Part shown: piece after piece, positions 54,117-61,579 of the stretch | Position numbering within the stretch: the stretch's first letter is position 1 | Layout of the letters: each line of letters opens with the position of its first letter | Source: Clostridia bacterium | GTDB taxonomy: Bacteria > Bacillota > Clostridia > Oscillospirales > CAG-272 | Length of the DNA stretch: 64,000 nt | Assembly (NCBI GenBank): GCA_017452525.1 | Contig: JAFTMG010000006.1 | Coordinates: 171,790-235,789, forward strand | Direction of reading: 5' to 3' | Position numbers and translations under genes: made by a program | The notes under the pieces: model-generated | Database searches by the model: none | Seen by the model: only the letters and a program-made list of their open reading frames with translations | What the model was told of the DNA's origin: nothing

Positions 54117-54932
54117 ATGCTGGGAACCGTTTTCGATATTAAGGAGCTTGCCATCCATGACGGCCCCGGCACGCGCATCACCGTCTTTTTGAAGGGGTGT
54201 CCTCTGCGCTGTCTCTGGTGCCATAACCCCGAGGGACTGGACGCCGCTCCGCAATTGGCGGTCAAACAGACGCTTTGCGTGGGATGCGGCACCTGCGCGG
54301 TGCCCTGCTCCCACCCCGAATGTCAGCCCTACGGCAGATGTCTGCATGCCTGCCCCAACGGGTGTCTCTCCGTCAAAGGAGAGCGCATCGACAGCGACAC
54401 GCTGGCAACGCGGCTTCGCGCCAACGCCGACGTGCTCGCGCTTCTCGGCGGCGGCATCACGGTATCGGGCGGTGAGCCGCTGATGCAAGCGGATTTTGTG
54501 TGTGAGCTGGCGGAAAAGCTTTCGGGCATTCATCTGGCGCTTCAGACCAGCGGTCACGCCTCTGCGGAGACCTACCGCCGCGTGATCGGTCATTTCGATT
54601 ATATCATGCAGGACGTCAAGCTTGCCGACCCGCAGCTGCACAGGCGGTATACAGGCGTGGACAACACCCGCATTCTCGAAAACATCCGCATTCTCCGCCA
54701 AAGCGGCAAGCCGTTTCTCTTCCGTGTTCCCCTCATTCCGGGTATCACCGACACGGAGGAAAACCTGCGCGCCATCTCCCGCATCGTAGAGGACGCACCG
54801 GTGGAGCTTTTGAAATACAATCCCTTTGCGGGTGCCAAGTACAACACCGTCGGCTTGACCTATCCTCTCCCCGAGCTTCGGAATCGGGACGAGGATTTCA
54901 CCAAATACTTTCAGAACGCGACCATCGCGTGA
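54117..54932 (+). CDS. Glycyl radical enzyme-activating radical SAM protein
   Basis: A 271-residue activase that abstracts a hydrogen from the radical Gly of its partner enzyme. The radical SAM motif is GCPLRCLWCHNPE; an insert holds two extra ferredoxin-like cysteine clusters (CVGCGTCAVPC and the later CLHACPNGC), as in the GRE-activase family but not in PflA. SGGEP and LLKYNPFAGAKY follow. It starts two bases after the glycyl radical enzyme stop, so the pair is a unit. Confidence 0.95.
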   Translation: MLGTVFDIKELAIHDGPGTRITVFLKGCPLRCLWCHNPEGLDAAPQLAVKQTLCVGCGTCAVPCSHPECQPYGRCLHACPNGCLSVKGERIDSDTLATRLRANADVLALLGGGITVSGGEPLMQADFVCELAEKLSGIHLALQTSGHASAETYRRVIGHFDYIMQDVKLADPQLHRRYTGVDNTRILENIRILRQSGKPFLFRVPLIPGITDTEENLRAISRIVEDAPVELLKYNPFAGAKYNTVGLTYPLPELRNRDEDFTKYFQNATIA

Positions 54933-54980
54933 CGAAAGCCGAAAAAACAGTACCGCAACCGAAAGTTGACGGATAGTTGG

Positions 54981-55009
54981 TGGACAGCAACCGCCAAATA
55001 TGAGATAAT
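54981..55009 (+). promoter_or_regulatory. Promoter of the XRE-membrane regulator
   Basis: TGGACA (54981-54986), 17-base spacer, GATAAT (55004-55009). Confidence 0.6.
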
Positions 55010-55029
55010 ATCGGCGGAGGTGATCCGAA

Positions 55030-55632
55030 TTGACCATAGGACAACGCATTGGCGAAACGCGAAGGAGCCGCGGCTACTCGCAGGAATACGTCGCCGAACA
55101 ATTGAACATCAGCCGCCAGGCAGTCTCCAAATGGGAGCAGGACCTGAGCGCCCCCGACACCTATAACCTGATCGCACTCGCCGAATTGCTCGGCGTTTCC
55201 GTGGAATATCTGGCAACGGGAAAGAAACAGGAACCAACGCAAGAGCCGTCACCCAATCTCCCTCTGTCCGCAGACAGTGCCATCAATACGCCCAAAATCG
55301 CGGGCTTGATCCTACTCGGCGCAGGACTTTTGGCATTGATATTGGGGTGCATACTCTCCAAAACACTGCTGGCGGTATCTGCCCTCTTACTGTTGTACGG
55401 CATTCTCTGTTTAACCGTCCGCAAGCATCTCGGTATTGTGCTTCTCTGTATCTCTCTTGTCATTTCGCTTTTGCTTGTGACCATGCTGATGCCTATCCGC
55501 GTTGCGGGAGATTCCGGTAACAGCGCGACCGTTATTACCCTTTTCCCACTTACTCTCCGGATAGTCATTGCAGCCGCCGTCATATGTATTCTGATCAAGA
55601 TCATTCGAAAATACAAAAACAAAATCAGATAA
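55030..55632 (+). CDS. XRE-family regulator with C-terminal membrane domain
   Basis: A 200-residue protein. The HTH (about 5-58) is of the SQEYVAEQLNISRQAVSKWE type, which is standard for clostridial XRE regulators. After a hydrophilic linker, about four hydrophobic segments follow (about 88-106, 110-128, 132-152 and 167-190), making this a membrane-bound DNA-binding protein. It starts with TTG at 55030 after GGAGG. Its place next to the glycyl radical operon does not prove control of it. Confidence 0.88.
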   Translation: MTIGQRIGETRRSRGYSQEYVAEQLNISRQAVSKWEQDLSAPDTYNLIALAELLGVSVEYLATGKKQEPTQEPSPNLPLSADSAINTPKIAGLILLGAGLLALILGCILSKTLLAVSALLLLYGILCLTVRKHLGIVLLCISLVISLLLVTMLMPIRVAGDSGNSATVITLFPLTLRIVIAAAVICILIKIIRKYKNKIR

Positions 55633-55640
55633 AGCAAAAC

Positions 55641-55668
55641 ATCCCGCCGCAAATGCATGCGGCGGGAT
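55641..55668. terminator. Bidirectional terminator
   Basis: An 11-bp stem (55641-55651 with 55658-55668) followed by ATTTTT on the plus side; it separates the XRE gene from the convergent binding lipoprotein. Confidence 0.88.
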
Positions 55669-55683
55669 ATTTTTGAGATTCAA

Positions 55684-57162
55684 TTATTCGATCGAGTCAA
55701 AGCCATCGTTGATCTTTGTAAGAGTCTTCTCAATAACCTTTTCAGATGCCTTCAGCATCGAAGCAAGGTTATTACTACCATTGATCAACTGGTTGTTTAC
55801 AGCAACATTCAGATTACCGATCTGATAGTAGGTACCCACGTCGAAGAAGCGGGTTGCGAAGATGATATCAAGCATCTCCTCGGACTCAGCATCACGGATG
55901 CCCTTACCGACCAGGGTAATATCATAGTATGCGGGAAGCAGCTCCTGCTGACCGTAATAAGACATTGCCTCCATGATAGCGGCACTCATTTCGGGATCTG
56001 CGGCATCGGGAATGCACATCAGCGCGTTACCGTAAGCGTGCAGGGTGTTGCAGTACTCAGCCTGCTCCGCATCGCCCTTCGGGTAAGGAAGGATACCGAA
56101 ATCCAGCTCCAGCTCACGAAGCGCGTGAACGGAGTTGATGTAACGAGTGTAGAACAGTACTCTGCCCTCTTCGAAGGACTTGATAGAGCCGTCACCCTCG
56201 ATAAACTTGTTGTTCTGCTCGTTGCGGACGTTGATCCATCTCTCCAAAACGGCGAGGTTCTTCTCGTTGTTCAGGGAGTAAACGAGCTCAGAGCCGTTTT
56301 CAATGGTAGCAAAGCGAGCGCCTGCCGCATGCATAATACCGATGGCAGAGTCGGTCCAGATCAGGAAGCCGTACTGGTCGTTGTCATCGTAGGTGCCGTT
56401 ACCGTCCAGATCTGCGCCGATGCCGGTTGCCATCTGGATCATCTTTTCCTGAGTCCACTCATTGTTCTTAACAAGCTCATAGGGGTTATCCAGATTGTTA
56501 TTGGCAACCATGGTCTTGTTGAACAGGATGCAGTAGGTGCAGTTGTTGTCCAGCGTCATAGCATCGCCGGTGGTGTAGAACATACGGCCGTCGATCTCCA
56601 GCTGCTCCTGCGCCTTGGGGTCCCACCAGGACTTGGAAAGATCGATGTTTGCCATTTCGTTCAGGTCATACAGATAGCCCTGATATGCCAGGCTACTGAC
56701 GTCGTACGTACCGATCGAAGCAATGTCATATGCATGGTCACCCGCCATCGTGCTGGTGGTAACCTTGGTAAAGCCCTTACCGGATCCGCCGGAGGAACCG
56801 AAGTCCTCTTCAACCTGAATGGTAACACCCATCAGATCGCCCAGCAGGGTCGACATATTATATCTGGCATCGTTCAACGGCTCGCCGGTGATCTCTTCTG
56901 CCCAGAACTCATCGTAAGACCAGTTACCGCAGCAGAGAATGTTGATCAGCTTACCGGCATACTCGGGCTTTATCGTGATCTCCAGCTCTTCCTTGGTTTC
57001 TGCGGGCTCGGTGGTCACGTCGGTGCCGACCGTGGTATTTTCGCCGGCATTGTCAGTTCCGGCAGTCGTGGTAGCCGCGGGGGCGTCTGTTTTCGTGCCG
57101 CATGCGACCATAACGGAGAGGCACATCATCATCGCAAGAAGCAACGCAAGTGTTCTTTTCAT
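55684..57162 (-). CDS. Extracellular solute-binding lipoprotein, orphan
   Basis: A 492-residue lipoprotein: signal peptide with MVAC lipobox (C21), a Thr/Ala/Glu-rich linker (about 25-60), then a large solute-binding domain of the sugar ABC type (DIASIGTYDVSSLAYQGYLYDL, YGFLIWTDSAIG and a C-terminal ATRFFDVGTYYQIG). It is transcribed alone from its own promoter; no permease is next to it. It resembles the other orphan binding protein at 38231-39682. The ATG at 57162 follows AAAGGAG at 7 bases. Confidence 0.85.
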   Translation of the reverse strand: MKRTLALLLAMMMCLSVMVACGTKTDAPAATTTAGTDNAGENTTVGTDVTTEPAETKEELEITIKPEYAGKLINILCCGNWSYDEFWAEEITGEPLNDARYNMSTLLGDLMGVTIQVEEDFGSSGGSGKGFTKVTTSTMAGDHAYDIASIGTYDVSSLAYQGYLYDLNEMANIDLSKSWWDPKAQEQLEIDGRMFYTTGDAMTLDNNCTYCILFNKTMVANNNLDNPYELVKNNEWTQEKMIQMATGIGADLDGNGTYDDNDQYGFLIWTDSAIGIMHAAGARFATIENGSELVYSLNNEKNLAVLERWINVRNEQNNKFIEGDGSIKSFEEGRVLFYTRYINSVHALRELELDFGILPYPKGDAEQAEYCNTLHAYGNALMCIPDAADPEMSAAIMEAMSYYGQQELLPAYYDITLVGKGIRDAESEEMLDIIFATRFFDVGTYYQIGNLNVAVNNQLINGSNNLASMLKASEKVIEKTLTKINDGFDSIE

Positions 57163-57218
57163 GGGAATTCTCCTTTCATTGTTCACGATCTCATATTTTG
57201 AAAATCGTATACAATAGA

Positions 57219-57247
57219 ATTATACCACAGACACCTTCTCCCGTCAA
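57219..57247 (-). promoter_or_regulatory. Promoter of the orphan binding lipoprotein
   Basis: Minus strand: TTGACG (57242-57247), 17-base spacer, TATAAT (57219-57224). Confidence 0.83.
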
Positions 57248-57301
57248 TGTGCATAATCACACAAAATTCACTTCGGTTTTGTGCAATTTCCAAAAATCGT
57301 C

Positions 57302-57340
57302 AAAAAAAGAACCGAGCCATTGATCAAATGGACTCGGTTC
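57302..57340 (-). terminator. Terminator of the amino acid ABC transporter operon
   Basis: Minus strand: GAACCGAG pairs with CTCGGTTC around an inner CCATT/AATGG stem, followed by seven T, 8 bases past the ATPase stop. Confidence 0.85.
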
Positions 57341-57348
57341 CGTTTTTA

Positions 57349-58278
57349 TCAAAGCACGCAACGCAAAAACTGCTGGGTGCGGGGATGCTTAGGATGATTG
57401 AACAGCTCGTCGGGGGTGCCCTCCTCGAGGATACCGCCGTCCGCCATAAACAGGATGCGGTCTGCCACCTCACGGGCAAAGCCCATCTCATGCGTGACGA
57501 CCAGCATGGTCATATTCTCTCGCGCCAGCTCCTTCATTACGTCCAACACCTCGCCGACCATTTCGGGGTCAAGTGCGGAGGTGGGCTCGTCGAAGAGCAT
57601 GATCTCGGGGTCCATTGCCAGCGCGCGGATGATGGCGATTCTCTGCTTCTGACCGCCGGAGAGCTGGGAGGGGTACGCGTCTGCCTTTTCGGTCAGCCCT
57701 ACGCGAGCCAACAGCTTATCCGCTTTGGCACTTGCCTCCTCGGGGGTCTGCAGCTTCAGCTTGACGGGCGCGAAGGTGATGTTCTCCTTGACCGTCATAT
57801 GCGGGAACAGATTGAAGTGCTGGAATACCATGCCCATCTTCTGGCGCGCCAAGTCGATCTGGATATGATTCGCCGCAAAGATCTGCTTCATCCGCTTGCG
57901 GTATTCCCCGCCCTCGTTCTTTTCGTGGAGCAGGTCCTTTTCCTTGATCTCACGGATCAGCATCTCGCGGCGTTCTTCCTCGGAAAGTCCGGGATTCTCC
58001 GCCACGCTCTTCTCATACAGCTTGCCGTAAGTCAGGGATGCCTCGATCACGTCAAAATGCAGATAAGGATCCACAGGGGTGATCAGCTTTCCGTTGACCC
58101 AGATCTCGCCGTAGGTGGGCTTTTCAAGCAGATTGATGCAACGCAGGAAGGTAGACTTGCCTCCGCCGGAGGGACCGACGATGACCAGCTTCTCGCCTCT
58201 CTTGACGTGGTAAGAAACGTTTTTCAGTATCATGTTCTTACCGTCAAAGGTCTTATAAAGATTCTTAACCTCGATCAC
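57349..58278 (-). CDS. Polar amino acid ABC transporter ATP-binding protein with insertion
   Basis: A 309-residue ATPase. Walker A is GPSGGGKST at 35-43, the Q-loop Gln is Q153, then LSGGQKQR, the Walker [12 protein letters not shown] and the THEMGF switch. A normal GlnQ-type ATPase is 240-250 residues; here an extra 60-70 residues (about 68-142) lie between Walker A and the Q-loop, ending near the sequence [14 protein letters not shown]. The start is GTG at 58278, with GGAGG 10 bases upstream, overlapping the permease gene by 14 bases. Confidence 0.92.
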   Translation of the reverse strand: MIEVKNLYKTFDGKNMILKNVSYHVKRGEKLVIVGPSGGGKSTFLRCINLLEKPTYGEIWVNGKLITPVDPYLHFDVIEASLTYGKLYEKSVAENPGLSEEERREMLIREIKEKDLLHEKNEGGEYRKRMKQIFAANHIQIDLARQKMGMVFQHFNLFPHMTVKENITFAPVKLKLQTPEEASAKADKLLARVGLTEKADAYPSQLSGGQKQRIAIIRALAMDPEIMLFDEPTSALDPEMVGEVLDVMKELARENMTMLVVTHEMGFAREVADRILFMADGGILEEGTPDELFNHPKHPRTQQFLRCVL

Positions 58279-58957
58279 TCTTAGCCAACCTCCTCTCAAG
58301 CAGCTTGAACAGATAATTGAGTCCGTAAACCAGGATCAGATAGATCGCGGCGATGGACAGATAGGGGAAATATACGTCTGCGGTACGGGAGATGACGCGC
58401 TCAGCCGCCTTGGTCAGGTCGATGACGCCGAGGAAGCCGATGACGGAGGTCTCCTTCAAGAGGGCAATAAACTCGTTGCCGATGGCGGGCAATACGTTTT
58501 TGATCGCCTGCGGAAGCACGATGCTCTTCATGGTGGTGGCGGAGGAAAGTCCCAGAGAACGTCCCGCCTCGGTCTGACCGATATCCACCGCGTTGATACC
58601 GCCGCGCATGATCTCGGCAACGTAAGCGCCCGAGTTGATACCGAAGCCCATGATACCGATCGCCACGGCCTGCGTGGACCAAACGAAAATAATGTTGTAG
58701 GTGATCAGCAGCTGTACCACGATAGGCGTGCCGCGGATGATGGTGGTGTAGATCTCACAAATGGCATTGAGATACTTCAGCTTTCCCGTCTGCTTGTAAT
58801 ACACCTTTACAATGGCGACCAAAGCACCGATAACCACACCGATCAGGGTCGCGCATAGGGCGATGATCAACGTATTGCCGAGACCGCCCAAAAACATCTT
58901 GTATCGGTCTTCGCGAATGAACGTCTTCTCAAACGCCAGAATCAAATTCTCAAACAT
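58265..58957 (-). CDS. Polar amino acid ABC transporter permease
   Basis: A 230-residue permease of the GlnP/HisM type with about five membrane segments and the EAA loop ([22 protein letters not shown]). The [11 protein letters not shown] start is typical. It follows the binding protein by 90 bases, with a hairpin between, and overlaps the ATPase gene. Substrate type follows the binding proteins: a polar amino acid. Confidence 0.95.
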   Translation of the reverse strand: MFENLILAFEKTFIREDRYKMFLGGLGNTLIIALCATLIGVVIGALVAIVKVYYKQTGKLKYLNAICEIYTTIIRGTPIVVQLLITYNIIFVWSTQAVAIGIMGFGINSGAYVAEIMRGGINAVDIGQTEAGRSLGLSSATTMKSIVLPQAIKNVLPAIGNEFIALLKETSVIGFLGVIDLTKAAERVISRTADVYFPYLSIAAIYLILVYGLNYLFKLLERRLAKSDRG

Positions 58958-58987
58958 AGATATGTTTCTGCCCTTTCTGGAATATGT

Positions 58988-59023
58988 CAGCGGGGGCTGC
59001 CGCTTCAGCCGCCCCCGCCGCTG
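58988..59023 (-). promoter_or_regulatory. G+C-rich stem-loop between binding protein and permease genes
   Basis: CAGCGG pairs with CCGCTG and an inner GGGC with GCCC with one bulge; no T run. Such hairpins between a binding protein and its permease often stabilise the upstream message, giving more binding protein. Confidence 0.5.
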
Positions 59024-59047
59024 TATGTCGTCTTACTCTGCCGCGGA

Positions 59048-59857
59048 TCAGGCGCCGACCTCGGTTGCCTTAGCGGAGAACTCGGTGACCCACTTCTCAA
59101 TGGTGCCGTCCTTCAGAAGTCCCTCAATGACCTCGTTGATGACAGCCAGCAGATCCTCGTTGCCCTTGGCAACGCAGATGCCGTACTCTTCCACTTCCTG
59201 TGCCACGGTACCGTCAGCCTTCACCAGCGCGAAGGTCTTCAGACCGGTGTTGTTGGAAACGATGATCTCAGCGGTCAGCTTGTCGGTAACCACGGCGTCA
59301 ACCTTGGTGCCGATGACAGCCGCTGCAGCCGCGGGAGACTTGTAGACAGTCAGACCGGTGCCGTCCAGCGTCTTGTCAGCGATCAGGTCGCTGATCAGGA
59401 AATCGGAGGTGGTGCCTTCCTGAACACCGATGTTCTTGCCCTTCAGATCTTCCACGGTCTTCATGGTCTCATCTGCTGCGGGAACGATCAGGTACTGCTC
59501 GGTGGAGGAGTAAGGAATGGAGAAATCCACGCTCTCCTTGCGCTCGTCGTTGATGGTCATGCCGGCGGCACCGCAATTTGCCTTGCCTGCCTGCACGCCG
59601 CTGACGATGGTATCAAATGCAACGTCGGTCACGGTCATTTCCACGCCCAGCTTTGCTGCAACGGCTTTCATGATCTCCATGTCGACACCGACGATCTCGT
59701 TGTTATAGTAGAACTCGTAGGGGGCAAAGCCTGCTTCGGTGTAAACCGTCAGCTTGCCGGAGGACTTGATGGCATCAAGACCGCTCTTTGCGCCGCAACC
59801 GACCAGAAGGGTTGCCAGCATCAGAACAGCCAAAACCAAAGACAATACTTTTTTCAT
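59048..59857 (-). CDS. Polar amino acid ABC transporter substrate-binding lipoprotein (copy 2)
   Basis: A 269-residue periplasmic-type binding lipoprotein with lipobox LLVGC. The core shows GKLTVYTEAGFAPYEFYYN, GVDMEIMKAVA and TINDERKESVDFSIPY, all typical of polar amino acid binding proteins. It is very close to the upstream copy. The ATG at 59857 has GGAG seven bases upstream and its own consensus promoter. It heads the operon with the permease and ATPase. Confidence 0.94.
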   Translation of the reverse strand: MKKVLSLVLAVLMLATLLVGCGAKSGLDAIKSSGKLTVYTEAGFAPYEFYYNNEIVGVDMEIMKAVAAKLGVEMTVTDVAFDTIVSGVQAGKANCGAAGMTINDERKESVDFSIPYSSTEQYLIVPAADETMKTVEDLKGKNIGVQEGTTSDFLISDLIADKTLDGTGLTVYKSPAAAAAVIGTKVDAVVTDKLTAEIIVSNNTGLKTFALVKADGTVAQEVEEYGICVAKGNEDLLAVINEVIEGLLKDGTIEKWVTEFSAKATEVGA

Positions 59858-59917
59858 GATTTTTCTCCGTTTCTGTTCATCTGTGAAATATAATATTTGC
59901 GTAGACACGCAAAGTAA

Positions 59918-59946
59918 ATTATAATGGATATTTATAAATTTGTCAA
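59918..59946 (-). promoter_or_regulatory. Promoter of the copy-2 binding protein/permease/ATPase operon
   Basis: Minus strand: TTGACA (59941-59946), 17-base spacer, TATAAT (59918-59923), a full consensus. Confidence 0.9.
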
Positions 59947-60046
59947 GTGGAAATATGCATTTTCTTCATCATTTCCACATCTTTTTTATTTATATTTTTC
60001 GCTCGCGCTTTTCCGGTTTATTTATGCATTCCAAAATGAATATATA

Positions 60047-60079
60047 CAAAAGGAGAGCGGACGTTCCCCGCTCTCCTTT
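60047..60079 (-). terminator. Terminator of the copy-1 binding protein gene
   Basis: Minus strand: AAAGGAGAGCGG pairs with CCGCTCTCCTTT (12 bp), followed by TTTTG, ending the upstream gene before the next promoter. Confidence 0.85.
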
Positions 60080-60101
60080 CATATGCGGACCGACACAGGA
60101 T

Positions 60102-60914
60102 TTACGCGCCGACCTCGGTTGCCTTTGCGGAATACTCCTGCTCCCACTGGGAGATCTTGCCGCTGTCGACCAGCTCCTGAACGACCTCGTTGATGACTGC
60201 CAGCAGTTCCTCATTGCCCTTGGCAACGCAGATACCGTACTTCTCGATCTCAGCTACGGGAGTACCGTCCTTATTGATCAGAGGGAACACCTTGAGACCG
60301 CTGTTGTTGTTGAAGATGATCTCGGCGGTCAGCTTATCGGTGACAACGGCGTCGATCTTGCCGATGGAAGAAGCGGCGAGAGCGGGCGTGTTATAGGGAG
60401 TCAGTTTTGCGCCTGCCATCTTGCCGTTGGCGATCAGCTCTTCCACAAGCAGGTCGGAGGTGGTACCGTTCTGAACGCCGATCTCCTTACCTGCCAGATC
60501 CTCCGCATAGGTGATGGTGGTGTTATCCGCGGAAACGATCACGTACTGCTCGGTCTGGGTGTAAGGAACGGAAAAGTCTACGCTTTCCTTACGCTCGTCG
60601 GTGATGGTGATGCCTGCGGCACCTGCGTTGACCTTACCGGTCTGAACGCCGCCGATGATGGCATCGAAGTTGGTATCCTGAACCTCAAGCTTGACACCGA
60701 TCTTATCGGCAACTGCCTTCATGATCTCAATGTCAACGCCAACGATCTCATTGTTATATACAAACTCGTAGGGGGCGAATCCCGCTTCGGTGTAGATGGT
60801 CAGCTTGCCTGCCTTCTTGATCGCGTCAAGACCGGTTGCTTTGCCGCAACCAAACATGGTCAGCGTAGAGATCAGCATCAGAGCTGCCAGAGTCAATGCA
60901 AGAACTTTTTTCAT
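60102..60914 (-). CDS. Polar amino acid ABC transporter substrate-binding lipoprotein (copy 1)
   Basis: A 270-residue lipoprotein with lipobox MFGC and the same core motifs as the downstream copy (GKLTIYTEAGFAPYEFVYN; TITDERKESVDFSVPY), and the same C-terminal AKATEVGA. The two are tandem duplicates. This copy is transcribed alone with its own promoter and terminator, so it can be expressed separately. It may supply the single permease with a second ligand range. Confidence 0.94.
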   Translation of the reverse strand: MKKVLALTLAALMLISTLTMFGCGKATGLDAIKKAGKLTIYTEAGFAPYEFVYNNEIVGVDIEIMKAVADKIGVKLEVQDTNFDAIIGGVQTGKVNAGAAGITITDERKESVDFSVPYTQTEQYVIVSADNTTITYAEDLAGKEIGVQNGTTSDLLVEELIANGKMAGAKLTPYNTPALAASSIGKIDAVVTDKLTAEIIFNNNSGLKVFPLINKDGTPVAEIEKYGICVAKGNEELLAVINEVVQELVDSGKISQWEQEYSAKATEVGA

Positions 60915-60957
60915 GGTGTTTTCTCCTTCAAGACGAATAATTATTTTTGATGTGGCT

Positions 60958-60986
60958 ATTATAATGCATTTTTATTCATTTGTCAA
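60958..60986 (-). promoter_or_regulatory. Promoter of the copy-1 binding protein gene
   Basis: Minus strand: TTGACA (60981-60986), 17-base spacer, TATAAT (60958-60963), the same as at copy 2. Confidence 0.9.
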
Positions 60987-61098
60987 CCCCTTTTTTTCAT
61001 TTTTTTGAATTTTCTTCACATTGTTGAATAATCGTCATCAAGCCACAATATCTTCTGTACTTTTTGAACACAAAACACAAATTTTTCAAAAAAAGCCC

Positions 61099-61127
61099 TT
61101 GACAAACCGACGGTTCGGTGATATAAT
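61099..61127 (+). promoter_or_regulatory. Promoter of the T-box leader / trpXYZ-like operon
   Basis: TTGACA (61099-61104), 17-base spacer, TATAAT (61122-61127). Confidence 0.92.
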
Positions 61128-61133
61128 ACGCAC

Positions 61134-61430
61134 ATATTCATACAAAAACCGATGAATGAGAAGAGTAACCGCGAGGGAGACCGTGCAGAGAGCTGCGGAC
61201 GGTGAGATCGCAGTCGGAGAAGCCGCGGTGAATGGACTTATGAGGGCGATCGAACACAGGGTTCTTCCCTGCCAGTAGCAATCGACGGGATCCGCACCCG
61301 TTATCCTGCGGCGGCATATCATGCGTATGCATAGGAGTGGGTATTGCTCTGCGATACCAACTTGGGTGGTACCGCGAACGGCTCCCCGTTCGTCCCAAGC
61401 ACCGATCGATGTCGGTGGTTGGGCTTTTTT
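61134..61430 (+). promoter_or_regulatory. T-box riboswitch, tryptophan specifier
   Basis: A tRNA-sensing leader. It has the start-of-Stem-I pattern GAAGAGTAAC...GAGGGAGA, the T-box sequence TGGGTGGTACCGCG at 61363-61376 (antiterminator), and a terminator (61394-61405 pairing with 61412-61423, one mismatch, then CTTTTTT). The specifier is read as TGG (61233-61235) directly after GAA (61230-61232), so uncharged tRNA-Trp would turn the operon on. The downstream genes are a trpXYZ-like transporter, in agreement. Confidence 0.92.
61394..61430 (+). terminator. Terminator of the T-box leader
   Basis: CCCAAGCACCGA pairs with TCGGTGGTTGGG (one G-G mismatch), loop of six, then CTTTTTT; it competes with the antiterminator that uses the T-box. 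Confidence 0.9.
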
Positions 61431-61455
61431 ATTTTTCCCGAAAGGATACAAGAGG

Positions 61456-61527
61456 ATGAACCGCATTTTTCTCAGCAAGATCCCCGGCAAGCGATGGCGG
61501 GCAAGAACACGCAAAAGAACGTATTGA
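61456..61527 (+). CDS. Possible 23-codon leader peptide before trpX
   Basis: ATG at 61456, preceded by AAGGA (spacer 9), encodes a short basic peptide, MNRIFLSKIPGKRWRARTRK ending RTY, stopping at 61527. It contains one Trp. It lies between the T-box terminator and trpX, so it is only transcribed after read-through. It may be chance or a translational coupling leader. Confidence 0.35.
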   Translation: MNRIFLSKIPGKRWRARTRKRTY

Positions 61528-61579
61528 TTACATTATATTATATAGGTCGCACACCGACCGTCAGGAAAGGATCTTTATC

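Noticed and set aside
61231-61245. GAC or ATG as alternative T-box specifier codons
   Set aside because: TGG sits directly after GAA, the usual position, and agrees with a tryptophan transporter downstream.
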